Below are positions 45,001 through 52,713 of a DNA stretch of 64,000 nucleotides, one piece after another. Position numbers and translations under genes: made by a program. Every line of letters begins with the position of its first letter. Within the stretch, counting starts at the first letter, position 1. This DNA comes from Pseudomonas siliginis (GTDB lineage: Bacteria > Pseudomonadota > Gammaproteobacteria > Pseudomonadales > Pseudomonadaceae): positions 1-64,000 of the forward strand of contig NZ_JAHSTW010000013.1 in assembly GCF_019145195.1 (NCBI RefSeq), written 5' to 3'. The notes under the pieces are model-generated. The model saw nothing but the letters and a program-made list of their open reading frames with translations, was not told the DNA's origin and did not search any database.

Positions 45001-46815
45001 AACATGATTTATCGCCTGCCCGGGACATTACCGACCGGTACGGCACAACTGGTCAGATGGGAGGCGGAAATTGCCCGCATGACCAGTGATCTCAACACAT
45101 GGAGCGCGCGCTTGCCGGTCAACAACCCTTCGACAGAGCTGCCCTGGACTGCGCCGGAAAAATTTGCAGAACTCGCCGCCAGACAAAGATTCAGCAGCGA
45201 CCTTGAGAAACTCTGGCGCGGCCGGCAAAACGAAAACTCAGCCCTGCGGTTCAATACTTTCGAAGCCGATGCGACATTCACCGGCGAATTGCCGGAACTG
45301 ACCGCTGACTTCAGCCACATCACGCATCTCAACCTTCAGGGCAATCCGGGGCTGAACATTCCCGATGGTTTTTTCCGAAGCTTCAGCGGCCTGCGCGGAC
45401 TGGAACTGCAGGATTTCGCCTTGGGCCGGATACCCCAATCGCTGCCAAGCCTGCCGCTGCTTGAGAGGTTGATGCTAAGCAAGTGCCAGATCACTCTGGA
45501 TGCTGCCGGACAAGCGATCCTGTCCACGATGACCCGATTGAAATCTCTGGACCTGTATAGCAACCCACTGCAGGTCACGCCCGACCTATCGACACTGCAG
45601 AACCTGACGTTCATCGACCTGATCAACACCGGCATCGATAGTGTTCCCGCCGGGCTGGAACAGCTGCCGCACTTGGAAGTCGCGTTGCTGAGCGACAACA
45701 ACATCAGCGAATTGCCGGCGCAACTGACGCAGTATGCCGATCGCGGCATTGAACTGGGCGGCAACCCGTTGTCGGTTGCTTCCAGAGAACGGATCAAGGC
45801 CGCATTCCAGGCCAAGGCTGACAACTTCGGTGTCTGGGTCCAACAGCAAGACATCGATCTGGCGCAAAGCCTTTACCCATCGCTGTTCGGCTTCGATGCC
45901 AACGATCTGGTCTACAAGCTTGCGGGCACGCTGGCCGATGGACGTGTTGAGCTGATGCGCCGCAAAACCGAGCTCACCAGCCTGCTCGAACGCCTGGATA
46001 GCTGGGCCAACGAGACTTCCAACGATACTGACACGCAGATGCCGCTTGCGACCGACGCGGCAGCCAGGGAAAGACTCAACCGCCAGCACTTCAGGCAAAA
46101 CCTCGAAGACGACCTGCGCCGCGCACCCTCGTTCCTGACAGGGCCAAGGGTCAGCTGCGAGTTGTCGTTTACCGGTGAGCTGCCGCCGCTGACTGCGCGT
46201 TTCGACCACATCGAACAATTGAAACTGACCACCACAGCGTCCGCTGCGCCTCGGATCGATCGTCTGCTGGAGCTGTTCCCGAAGCTCAAAGGCATCGACA
46301 TCCGCAATTATCCGCTGAGCGAGATTCCCGCCCCGATTTTCGCCATGGAAAGGCTGCGCAGCCTGTATCTGCCGGGCTGTGAGATCACGTTGACTGCGCA
46401 GACCGCAGAAGCATTCGCAACGCTGAGAAACCTGAGTTCGGTGGACCTGAGCGACAATCCGCTCAACATCGCTCCGGATCTGAGTCATTTCCCGCAGATG
46501 ACCGATTTGCGTCTGGGCAACTGTGCCTTGAGCAAGGTGCCTGACGGCCTGCTCGAACTGCCTCGATTGATGTACGCGGACTTGTCCGGGAACGCGATCA
46601 CCGAGTTGCCGGGCGAGTTTCCTTCACAGCCCGGCGACGTGCTGACCGAATACGACTTCAGCGACAACCCGCTGACTGCCGAAAGTTTGCAGCGCCTGCG
46701 GCGGTATGAGGCGGCGTATCAATTGCGCCTGCTGGAGCAGCAGTCGAGCAACGACACCGCGTATCAGACGATTGAGGATTTCCATGACTTCTCCGGCGGC
46801 ATGGAAACCGATTGA
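39052..46815 (+). CDS. Giant toxin-like LRR protein with five tandem 302-residue modules
   Basis: This 2587-residue protein is the largest in the window. Residues 1 to about 1050 resemble the N-terminal part (DUF6543/dermonecrotic-toxin-like) of large LRR proteins in fluorescent pseudomonads, with a hydrophobic helical stretch at about 432-525. From residue 1054 to the end, five modules begin at 1054, 1360, 1662, 1965 and 2266. Each has an LxPxL helical opener, a WxxE-type helical spacer, about seven leucine-rich repeats (LxxLDLSxNxL) and a closing helix (ASRERIKxxY). No NEL ligase domain or signal peptide follows or precedes. I start at the second ATG (AAGGA at 6 nt) instead of 39046. It is convergent to argR, with a 14-bp gap. 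Confidence 0.85.
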   Translation: MHLSEAPPSATPDAVHDAQHADEHYQPLKNAIPAWLGDTSATRREALKSSLPQQPAALKVAPAEQHALMKSLGAAHITAQSRVDKSLEHLQDAAAFAEPLLKAELKSCFDLELDVRNTYMRLYIPATTPWFPIRTGARAWSVSLLEAALHNFEERETEDDAFEAESTFTSAPSATGQFQTLPDIKARLSIPAFTKLCRRLDIGAKYKASLEDNLGYSDPMVASVLRGKIDASQKAAMKSALQWARMNRDVSENALRTIEAMLDGVKGLHVHGAPLLCHDMTMLCAPLTGIVVFAPDLYMTRNAARVVAYVPDDPEHPFKEYASPLEMVVELTRQLRSRDYQQFFSRFVNHDQRGFFFSTLNSRLSEIRWHPHEPGDPLPAWREAPVERPDLQTALTPFYDDVWQHLYQAKLNKIFNDGRTIAVPTALVDQRARWAFWDSLVNILSSIAQTAAMIVAPFVPVLGEAMMAYMAYQMLDEVFEGIIEWAQGRTTEAVEHLMGTVESMIQLGMFAVGGAIGAAEFRKVLPKEIVAFIDRFKPVQLANGDTRYWQPDLERYKHPQRPTADSQPDALGLHAHEDKLLLPLEDAHFAVTESQVPGQYRIEHPSRPDAYQPVLRHNGEGAWHTELEQPLEWDGATALRRIGPAVESLSASERETVLQISGTSEDALRKMHVEQEKVPPLLADSIQRFKIDQQLQRFIDQLDSADAEVFLRADPVTQLQVLSEYGRWPDDQCLRLLDRQGEPLWQSSTDASLPVTELRQGELVGGDVLKALLHALDETQIKNLLDEPFAGPTPSIEVRSHNLRKQVADLARRNTSALFESRYQALQHLDDPLAARLKTHPPQLPASITRELLDTATGSELLQISEGQLPPRQQALMQMASDEVRLTRAYEGLELDSVSNHDSDSLALHSLKLLPGWSGDVRIEIRDGRYEGRLLDTIGRDDAPEYKVLVRRDDGQYQPYDDRGQQLHSFADFYSSLLYALPDSERQSLDLRIGQGQALKAAIRERTLERNEWRQVIAHTPSRAPAIDTLRLLGTDGYAHAPRPPRPAYQPHTLEEDIRVLYPRMSNHEMRFLAESMRSSPAGPRAEMLRLQNDYLQLQNELHVWANNPPTVHPETGTALTSLEKRAEIQNRRLLREQLLKAWRREHVTGINHRGFAAGYALRLTPAVMGDLPVLSADFSHITSLAIDGSPMTTSVDSFLQSFSQLQNIDARNLNLSSLPQALTSMRSLRELRLRNCRISLTTVTESVLAAMPQLTLLDLQGNALGLPPDLHTLPSLRYVNLSDTGIHTVPDDLLDHPRLISAQFDRNRITRIPDSFFNLASSLSDGYTFADNPLTAASRERVKVFYEHTGRHFGVRPVQEDLQRTIALFPSLDTEGATQVLYRLPGPLAECGAQLSRWENELGVLNLELSQWINQATVTASESGERLPLEAQTRELEARRSFAQQIEQFWRSPPLYPRLEELKATATFSGDMPVLSAGLERVTRLNLTGTANSTDALRFVECFPNLAKLKMNGFELGPLALGEAKLPQLSDLELKNCGVVMTPENQAALLSLGSLDSLDLSDNPLGTFPDLNLLPELIYLDLSNCGLTVVPEGLASHPGLRTAVLAGNRITQLPEALFDLPAERSDGIDLADNPLSAATREQIKNYYRLHRNDFDVLAAEPDVSLARQLFPGLNKQEASEMIYDLPGDLADGRQQLLRWQAEQQQMRDDLTRWALATPSAHPVTGHALSASEHLAQRSARSDFKQLIEDFWGERSMGTGKRARSFAADLQFLGEMPRLTVNFDHVTSLTLAGNVTIAGLEPFAALFPNLQMLELKAFTLYDIPSFVSRLHYLKELKLNDCALTLTPAGQQVLGALPELRLLDLSHNPLTNAPDLTILPKVTNFSLGHSELTSVPKGIAEHPLLRELHLNNNQITVLPDAVFSLHPERADSVYLNDNPLSMNARDRIKLYYATHGRNFRIKPPSADIAMAQRLFPRLGENAAINMIYRLPGTLPTGTAQLVRWEAEIARMTSDLNTWSARLPVNNPSTELPWTAPEKFAELAARQRFSSDLEKLWRGRQNENSALRFNTFEADATFTGELPELTADFSHITHLNLQGNPGLNIPDGFFRSFSGLRGLELQDFALGRIPQSLPSLPLLERLMLSKCQITLDAAGQAILSTMTRLKSLDLYSNPLQVTPDLSTLQNLTFIDLINTGIDSVPAGLEQLPHLEVALLSDNNISELPAQLTQYADRGIELGGNPLSVASRERIKAAFQAKADNFGVWVQQQDIDLAQSLYPSLFGFDANDLVYKLAGTLADGRVELMRRKTELTSLLERLDSWANETSNDTDTQMPLATDAAARERLNRQHFRQNLEDDLRRAPSFLTGPRVSCELSFTGELPPLTARFDHIEQLKLTTTASAAPRIDRLLELFPKLKGIDIRNYPLSEIPAPIFAMERLRSLYLPGCEITLTAQTAEAFATLRNLSSVDLSDNPLNIAPDLSHFPQMTDLRLGNCALSKVPDGLLELPRLMYADLSGNAITELPGEFPSQPGDVLTEYDFSDNPLTAESLQRLRRYEAAYQLRLLEQQSSNDTAYQTIEDFHDFSGGMETD

Positions 46816-46829
46816 GGGTCGATCCGCGC

Positions 46830-47810
46830 TCAGCCACGCTCCGGCGGCACTGACGACAATTCGAACGGGCTGCTGCTGCGCCGCTGGTTGCGATCTTCGC
46901 GCGGCGTGGCACCGAAGAAATTGCGATAGGCGCTGGAGAAGTGCGGCCCCGAGGAGAAGCCACAGGACAAGCCGATCTGGATGATCGACTTGCTGGTCTG
47001 CATCAACATCTGCCGGGCCTTGTTCAGGCGCAGTTCCAAGTAGTACTGGCTCGGCACGCGGTTGAGGTATTGCTTGAAGATCCGCTCCAACTGCCGACGG
47101 GATACGCACACGTGTTGGGCGATTTCGTCGGTGGTCAGCGGCTCTTCGATGTTGGCTTCCATCAGCAACACCGCTTGGGTGAGCTTCGGATGGCTGGAGC
47201 CGAGGCGATTCTGCAACGGGATGCGCTGACGCTCACCGCCCTCGCGGATGCGCTCAACGACCAGTTCTTCCGACACCGCACCGGCCAGCTCCGCACCGTG
47301 ATCGCGGGCCAGCACCGCCAGCAACAGGTCGAGCACCGACATGCCACCACAAGCGGTCAGACGATCGCGATCCCAGTCGAACAGATGGCTGGTGGCGATG
47401 ACTTTCGGGAAGCGCTCAGCGAAATCGTCCTGCCAGCGCCAGTGCACGGCGGCGCGATAACCGTCGAGCAAACCGAGCTGGGCCAGCGGATAGACACCGG
47501 CCGACAGACCACCGATCACGCAACCGGCACGCACCAGTTGCTTGAGCGCACTGCTCAGCGCCGGCGCGAGGGTGGTCGGTGGCTCGTCAGCGAGCAGGAA
47601 CAGTTTCTGGAAATTCTCGAGCTTGCCGGCCCACGGCTCGCCGGGCAATTGCCAGGCCCCTTCGGTCTGCGGCTCGGCCTGCAAGAACGACAGTTCGTAA
47701 ACCACGTCCGGGTGCACCCGCTGCGCAACACGCAAGGCCTCCTCCGCCAGCGCCAGCGTCAACGCTTTAGTGCTGGGCCAAATCAGGAAACCAATTCGAT
47801 GGGCAGTCAT
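46830..47810 (-). CDS. argR: Arginine-responsive AraC-family regulator ArgR
   Basis: This 326-residue activator belongs to the GATase-1-like AraC group. Residues about 4-185 form the DJ-1/PfpI-type sensor domain (MTAHRIGFLIWPSTKALTLAL). The C-terminal helix-turn-helix pair is at about 210-310 (DEIAQHVCVSRRQLERIFKQYL and IIQIGLSCGFSSGPHFSSAYRNFFG). It activates aru and aot genes with arginine in P. aeruginosa and represses biosynthesis genes. I start at MTAHRIG; the 47849 start adds thirteen residues. It follows aotP by 250 bp containing a REP doublet. Confidence 0.96.
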   Translation of the reverse strand: MTAHRIGFLIWPSTKALTLALAEEALRVAQRVHPDVVYELSFLQAEPQTEGAWQLPGEPWAGKLENFQKLFLLADEPPTTLAPALSSALKQLVRAGCVIGGLSAGVYPLAQLGLLDGYRAAVHWRWQDDFAERFPKVIATSHLFDWDRDRLTACGGMSVLDLLLAVLARDHGAELAGAVSEELVVERIREGGERQRIPLQNRLGSSHPKLTQAVLLMEANIEEPLTTDEIAQHVCVSRRQLERIFKQYLNRVPSQYYLELRLNKARQMLMQTSKSIIQIGLSCGFSSGPHFSSAYRNFFGATPREDRNQRRSSSPFELSSVPPERG

Positions 47811-47904
47811 GGGCGGGCAATCCGAAACGAACAACGGTGATGAAGGCATGGGCCAATGCTAGCCCGGAAATGAACACAAATCCTGAAACCGGTGAAGATC
47901 AGAA

Positions 47905-47996
47905 TGTGGGAGCGAGCCTGCTCGCGAAGGCGGTGTACCAGTCAACATAACTGCTATCTGTTCTACCGCTTTCGCGAGCAGGCTCGCTCCCACAGG
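47905..47996. repeat. REP doublet (REPIN-like), copy D
   Basis: Same arrangement as copies A and B: TGTGGGAGCGAGCCTGCTCGCG, about 40 bp of spacer, then the inverse. It lies between aotP and argR. Confidence 0.9.
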
Positions 47997-48060
47997 GCAT
48001 CTGAGCCAGCCAGAAGGTCGCGAAGCATGACCTAATCTGGTGCACAACGGCAGCCCTGAT

Positions 48061-48825
48061 TTATTTCAGGCTGCCCGACAGGAACTGCTGCAAGCGCTCC
48101 GACTGCGGGTTGACCAGCACTTCGCGCGGGTTGCCGCTTTCTTCGACGACGCCTTTGTGCAGGAACACCAACTGGTTCGACACTTCACGGGCAAAGCCCA
48201 TTTCGTGGGTCACCACGACCATGGTGCGGCCTTCCTGCGCCAGCGCCTGCATGACTTTCAGCACGTCGCCGACCAGTTCCGGGTCGAGGGCCGAGGTCGG
48301 TTCGTCGAACAGCATCACTTCCGGTTCCATCGCCAGCGCCCGGGCAATCGCCACACGCTGCTGTTCGCCACCGGACATGTGCCCCGGGAACGCATCCTTA
48401 CGATGGGCCACGCCAACCTTGTTCAGGTAGTACTCGGCTTTTTCCCGGGCTTCGTACTTGGGTACGCCGAGCACGTGCACCGGTGCTTCCATGATGTTTT
48501 CAATCGCGGTCATGTGCGACCACAGGTTGAAATGCTGGAACACCATCGACAGGCGCGAACGCATGCGTTGCAGCTGTTTCGGATCAGCGGCTTTCAGCGC
48601 GCCGTCCTTGTTCGCCACCAGTTTCAGCTCTTCGTTGTTGAGCAGGATCTTGCCGGCGTGCGGCTGCTCGAGCAGGTTGATGCAACGCAGGAAAGTACTT
48701 TTGCCGGAGCCACTGGAGCCGATGATGCTGATCACATCGCCGGCGGCGGCTTTCAGGGACACGCCCTTGAGCACTTCGTGACTGCCATAGCGTTTATGCA
48801 GGTCTTGGACTTCAAGTTTGTACAT
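48061..48825 (-). CDS. aotP: Arginine/ornithine ABC transporter ATPase AotP
   Basis: This 254-residue ATPase energises arginine and ornithine uptake. Walker A is GSSGSGKST (residues about 36-44), the signature is MSGGEQQRVAIARAL, Walker B is VMLFDEPTSALD and the switch His is in VVTHEMGFA. It starts at MYKLEVQDLHKRYG, 27 bp after aotO, as in P. aeruginosa. It is homologous to HisP/ArtP. Confidence 0.96.
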   Translation of the reverse strand: MYKLEVQDLHKRYGSHEVLKGVSLKAAAGDVISIIGSSGSGKSTFLRCINLLEQPHAGKILLNNEELKLVANKDGALKAADPKQLQRMRSRLSMVFQHFNLWSHMTAIENIMEAPVHVLGVPKYEAREKAEYYLNKVGVAHRKDAFPGHMSGGEQQRVAIARALAMEPEVMLFDEPTSALDPELVGDVLKVMQALAQEGRTMVVVTHEMGFAREVSNQLVFLHKGVVEESGNPREVLVNPQSERLQQFLSGSLK

Positions 48826-48852
48826 GCGGTCGGTTCTCACAAAAACAGTCAG

Positions 48853-49965
48853 TCAGTCGTTGAGCAAGCGCCCGTGACGCAGCGCTTCGCGCCCCGCCAC
48901 CTTGGCCAGCCAGAAACCGGGTTGGGCATAGCGCAGCCGTTCAATGGCAAACAGCACCCCGGACGTACCAGCACATACCGTGCTGACCCGATCGGACACA
49001 GGGTCGATCACTTGAAAAATCTCGTCGCCCGCTTCGACCCATTCGCCGGGCCTGCGGGAAAAACTCACCACACCGGGGTGCGGCGCGAACAACAATTCGG
49101 TGCCTTCGAACGGCATGCCTTCGCACGGTTCGAAGGCCGGGTCCGGCCACTCGCCGGTGATTAGACCTTGCTCGGCAAGGAACGCCAGAATGCCTTCAGC
49201 ATAAGCCTCGGCTTCGACGCGGCCGGTGTCGGCCTGCCCGCCCAGCTCGATCGTCGTCGCCAGACACGCCAGCGGAATCTGCGCCTCGGGGAACTGCCGC
49301 GACAGGCGCAGCCATGGCAACGAGCAGGCTTCATCGAACGAGCTGCCGCCGGAATCTTCCGCGAGCAAACCAACCTTGACGTTCAGGTGTGCCGACAGCG
49401 AACGCCACTGCGGCCAGTGCTGCGGCAGCGCGTACATGTGCAGCGCGGCTTCGGCATCGCAGTGCAGATCCAGCACCACATCGGCGGTGCAGGCGTGGCT
49501 GAGCAGCACACGCTGCATGCCTTGCAACTGGCTGCTCGCTTCAGGCAAGCCGGCCAGGTGGTCGGCCATTGCCTGGCGGATCAGGCGCACGTTGGCATGG
49601 GGATCATCACCGAGCTTGTCGCCCAGTGCCGCCGCCACCGGCGCGCTGAGCTCAACGAAGTCACGGTTGAAATTCTTGCCGCTGCCCGCCTCGAAACGGC
49701 CCTGGAAATTGCCTTGCAGCAGTTGCCCGAGACCGATCGGATTGGCCACCGGCACCAGCTCGATCACGCCGTTGAGCAAGCCTTGGGCTTCGAGTTCGCC
49801 GAGGCGCTTTTTCAGCTCCCAGGCGGTGCGCATGCCCGGCAGTTCATCGGCGTGCAGGCTGGCCTGGATGTAGGCCTTGCGCTCGCCGCTGCCGAAACGG
49901 AAAACCGAAACCTTGCGCTCGCTGCCCAGGTGGCTCCACGGCAATACGTGATCAATGCGTTGCAT
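48853..49965 (-). CDS. aotO: AotO, succinylglutamate desuccinylase/aspartoacylase family protein
   Basis: This 370-residue protein of the M14-like zinc hydrolase family has IQASLHADELPGMRTAW (His and Glu zinc ligands) and VLDLHCDAEAALHMY. Its C-terminal third is a beta-rich domain (GVVSFSRRPGEWVEAGDEIFQVIDP) resembling biotinyl/lipoyl-like folds. It lies within the transport operon between aotM and aotP. It is not needed for transport as far as is known, so its job, perhaps an acyl-amino acid hydrolase, is unclear. Confidence 0.9.
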   Translation of the reverse strand: MQRIDHVLPWSHLGSERKVSVFRFGSGERKAYIQASLHADELPGMRTAWELKKRLGELEAQGLLNGVIELVPVANPIGLGQLLQGNFQGRFEAGSGKNFNRDFVELSAPVAAALGDKLGDDPHANVRLIRQAMADHLAGLPEASSQLQGMQRVLLSHACTADVVLDLHCDAEAALHMYALPQHWPQWRSLSAHLNVKVGLLAEDSGGSSFDEACSLPWLRLSRQFPEAQIPLACLATTIELGGQADTGRVEAEAYAEGILAFLAEQGLITGEWPDPAFEPCEGMPFEGTELLFAPHPGVVSFSRRPGEWVEAGDEIFQVIDPVSDRVSTVCAGTSGVLFAIERLRYAQPGFWLAKVAGREALRHGRLLND

Positions 49966-49966
49966 A

Positions 49967-50665
49967 TCAGTGCTTCCGTGGCGCGAGGTAGCTCAACCAG
50001 CGACGCTCGGCCAGTTTGAACAGCTTGACCAGAATGAAGGTCAGGCACAGGTAGAACACGCCAGCGGTGATGTACGCCTCGAACGGCAGGTAGAACTGCG
50101 CATTGACGGTACGTGCCGCGCCAGTGATGTCGATCAGGGTCACGATCGACGCCAGACTGGTGGTCTGCAGCATCATGATCACTTCGTTGCTGTACTGCGG
50201 CAGCGCGCGGCGCAGGGCCGACGGCAGCAGAATGCGCTTGTACAGTTTGAAGCGCGACATGCCCATGGCCTTGGCCGCTTCGATCTCACCGTTCGGCGTG
50301 GCTTTCAGGCTGCCGGCGATGATTTCTGCGGTGTAGGCGCTGGTGTTCACGGCAAAAGCCAGGCAGGCGCAGAACGTTGCGCTCGACAGCCACGGCCACA
50401 GGAAGCTTTCGCGTACCGCTTCGAACTGGGCCAGACCGTAGTAGATCAGGAACAGCTGCACCAGCATCGGCGTGCCGCGAATTACGTAGGTGTACAGCCA
50501 CGCGGCGCCGTTGACGAACGGGTTTTTCGAGACGCGCATCAGCCCCAGCGGCAACGCCGCGAGCAAGCCGAAGAACAGCGACAGCGCGAGCAGTTTGAGG
50601 GTGGTCAGCAGGCCGCCGAAGTACAGCGGCAGTGCCTCCCAGATGACGTTGTAGTCGAAGATCAT
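49967..50665 (-). CDS. aotM: Arginine/ornithine ABC transporter permease AotM
   Basis: This 232-residue inner-membrane permease of the HisMQ type has about five membrane helices. The EAA loop that contacts the ATPase is GEIEAAKAMGMSRFKLYKRILLP. The ATG overlaps the stop of aotQ as ATGA, giving translational coupling. It ends one base before aotO starts. Confidence 0.95.
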   Translation of the reverse strand: MIFDYNVIWEALPLYFGGLLTTLKLLALSLFFGLLAALPLGLMRVSKNPFVNGAAWLYTYVIRGTPMLVQLFLIYYGLAQFEAVRESFLWPWLSSATFCACLAFAVNTSAYTAEIIAGSLKATPNGEIEAAKAMGMSRFKLYKRILLPSALRRALPQYSNEVIMMLQTTSLASIVTLIDITGAARTVNAQFYLPFEAYITAGVFYLCLTFILVKLFKLAERRWLSYLAPRKH

Positions 50666-51351
50666 AGATCAGCCGCCCTTACGCCTACCGAGTAGCGCTT
50701 CTCAAGGTGACGCAATGCCAGCAACGAAACACTGGTGATCACCAGGTACATCGCCGCCACTGCGAGGAAGAAGGTGAAAGGCTCGCGCGTGGCATCCGCC
50801 GCCTGCTTGGCCTTGAACATCATGTCTTGCAGACCGACCACGGAAATCAGCGCGGTGGCCTTGGTCAGTACCAGCCAGTTGTTGGTGAAGCCGGGAATCG
50901 CCAGACGAATCATCTGCGGCACCATCACCCGGAAGAACACCTGAAAACTGCTCATGCCGTACGCCATGCCCGCTTCGGCCTGGCCCTTGGGGATCGCCAT
51001 GAACGCACCACGGAAGGTTTCCGAGAGGTACGCACCGAAGATGAAACCGAGGGTGCCGATACCGGCGGCCAGCGGGTTCAGGTCGATGTAGTCGTCATAG
51101 CCGAGCATCGGCGCGACGCGGTTGAGCAAGTCCTGACCGCCGTAGAAGATCAGCAGGATCAGCACCAGATCGGGAATGCCGCGGATCACCGTCGAATACA
51201 GGTCGCCCAGCCACGCCAGCCAGCGCACCGGCGACAGGCGCAACGCGACACCGATCAGCCCGAGAACGATGGCCAGAGCCATGGACGACAAGGCGAGCTG
51301 AAGCGTCAGCCATGCGCCATCGAGGATGACAGCCCCGTAGCCTTTCAACAT
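50662..51351 (-). CDS. aotQ: Arginine/ornithine ABC transporter permease AotQ
   Basis: This 229-residue HisMQ-type permease pairs with AotM. The EAA loop is GQAEAGMAYGMSSFQVFFRVMVPQ, with hydrophobic helices before and after. It lies 91 bp after the binding-protein gene aotJ. Confidence 0.95.
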   Translation of the reverse strand: MLKGYGAVILDGAWLTLQLALSSMALAIVLGLIGVALRLSPVRWLAWLGDLYSTVIRGIPDLVLILLIFYGGQDLLNRVAPMLGYDDYIDLNPLAAGIGTLGFIFGAYLSETFRGAFMAIPKGQAEAGMAYGMSSFQVFFRVMVPQMIRLAIPGFTNNWLVLTKATALISVVGLQDMMFKAKQAADATREPFTFFLAVAAMYLVITSVSLLALRHLEKRYSVGVRAADL

Positions 51352-51442
51352 GATTCAGGTCCTCGAAAGTTGGGATGAAAAAATGGCGCAAACCGCAGAG
51401 ATTCTGTTGCTTGCGCCATTTCGGACTTGTCGCAGAGACGTC

Positions 51443-52216
51443 TTACTTGCCGTAGATGTCGAAGGCGAAGTACTTGTCCTGGATTGCCTTGTATTTGCCG
51501 TTTTCGCGGATGGCCGCGATGGCAGTGTTGATCTTGTCTTTCAGGGCGTCGCCCTTGCGCACCGCGATACCTACGCCGTCGCCGAAGTATTTGACGTCGG
51601 TGAAGGCCGGGCCAACGAATGCGAAGCCTTTGCCGGCGTCGGTTTTCAGGAAGCCGTCATCGAGCAGGGTGGCGTCAGCCACGGTACCGTCGAGGCGACC
51701 GGCGGCCACGTCGAGGTAGATTTCGTTCTGCGAGCCGTACGGCTTGATCTCGGCGCCCAGTGGAGCCAGAACTTCGCGGGCGAAACGCTCGTGGATCGAG
51801 CCACGCTGTACGCCGATGTTCTTGCCTTTCAGTTCAGCCAGACCTTCGCTGACCTGAGTGCCGGCCTTCATGACCAGACGCGCCGGGGTGTTGTAGTACT
51901 TGTTGGTGAAATCGACCGACTTCTTGCGATCTTCGGTGATCGACATCGACGACAGGATCGCGTCGATCTTGCGCACTTTGAGAGCCGGGATCAGGCCGTC
52001 GAACTCTTGCTCGACCCACACACACTTGACCTTCATCTCTTCGCACAGCGCGTTGCCGATGTCGTAGTCGAAACCGACGATGCTGCCGTCCGGTGCTTTC
52101 GAAGCGAATGGAGGGTAAGCCGCTTCGATGCCGATTTTCACAGGTTTTTCGTCAGCGACGGCATTCAGCGACAGCACGGACAGTGCCAGGGCGCCAAGCA
52201 GCACAAGTTTCTTCAT
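51443..52216 (-). CDS. aotJ: Arginine/ornithine periplasmic binding protein AotJ
   Basis: This 257-residue family-3 solute-binding protein has a signal peptide MKKLVLLGALALSVLSLNA with likely cleavage before DEKPVKIG. The binding-fold signatures are AYPPFASKAPDGSIVGFDYD and SMSITEDRKKSVDFTNKYY. I start it at MKKLVLLG; the longer frame to 52351 would place 45 extra residues before the signal. It is the first gene of aotJQMOP, with an ArgR-type site about 180 bp upstream. Confidence 0.96.
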   Translation of the reverse strand: MKKLVLLGALALSVLSLNAVADEKPVKIGIEAAYPPFASKAPDGSIVGFDYDIGNALCEEMKVKCVWVEQEFDGLIPALKVRKIDAILSSMSITEDRKKSVDFTNKYYNTPARLVMKAGTQVSEGLAELKGKNIGVQRGSIHERFAREVLAPLGAEIKPYGSQNEIYLDVAAGRLDGTVADATLLDDGFLKTDAGKGFAFVGPAFTDVKYFGDGVGIAVRKGDALKDKINTAIAAIRENGKYKAIQDKYFAFDIYGK

Positions 52217-52396
52217 CTTGGGACTCCATCGGTAAAGGGCAAAAACGGCAGAGTGAGCGACAGCCCAATATGCGAATGGGTGAATCGGAAATCGGTTGCG
52301 CATCGGCGGAAATTTCCCGTTGAAACCGCAGGCGATTTCAACGTCAGCCACGATGAGCGAGTGATCGGCATTCTAACGACAGGCCCGAAGCCGATA

Positions 52397-52412
52397 TTTC
52401 TTCAATGCGACA
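52397..52412 (-). promoter_or_regulatory. ArgR operator-type site upstream of aotJ
   Basis: On the minus strand TGTCGCATTGAAGAAA matches TGTCGC-N8-AA. A weaker TGTCGT lies 31 bp downstream. It is consistent with arginine induction of aotJ as in P. aeruginosa. Confidence 0.55.
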
Positions 52413-52713
52413 ACTAATTACAGATGCACCGAGAAAGCGGTTTGAGCTCATTGACAGCCCTGCAAATTCATGCAAGAGCGAAAGACAGTGAACCGATACA
52501 TATTGCAAGTTGCGGGCCTATTATTCGTAAACCCTTCTAATCCGGCAAGCGCAGCGTTATGTCTTATTTTTCCGCGGGGCTTTGGCGGCTCTAAAACGGC
52601 GCACCGCGTTTCCCTTCGCCCCGGTTTGGCGCGGGCGGTTACACATTGGGTTGGGGCGGGTAACAGCGGGAAAGGTCTGACGGCGCAGATCGATAATTAT
52701 TGGTTGAGTCGCT

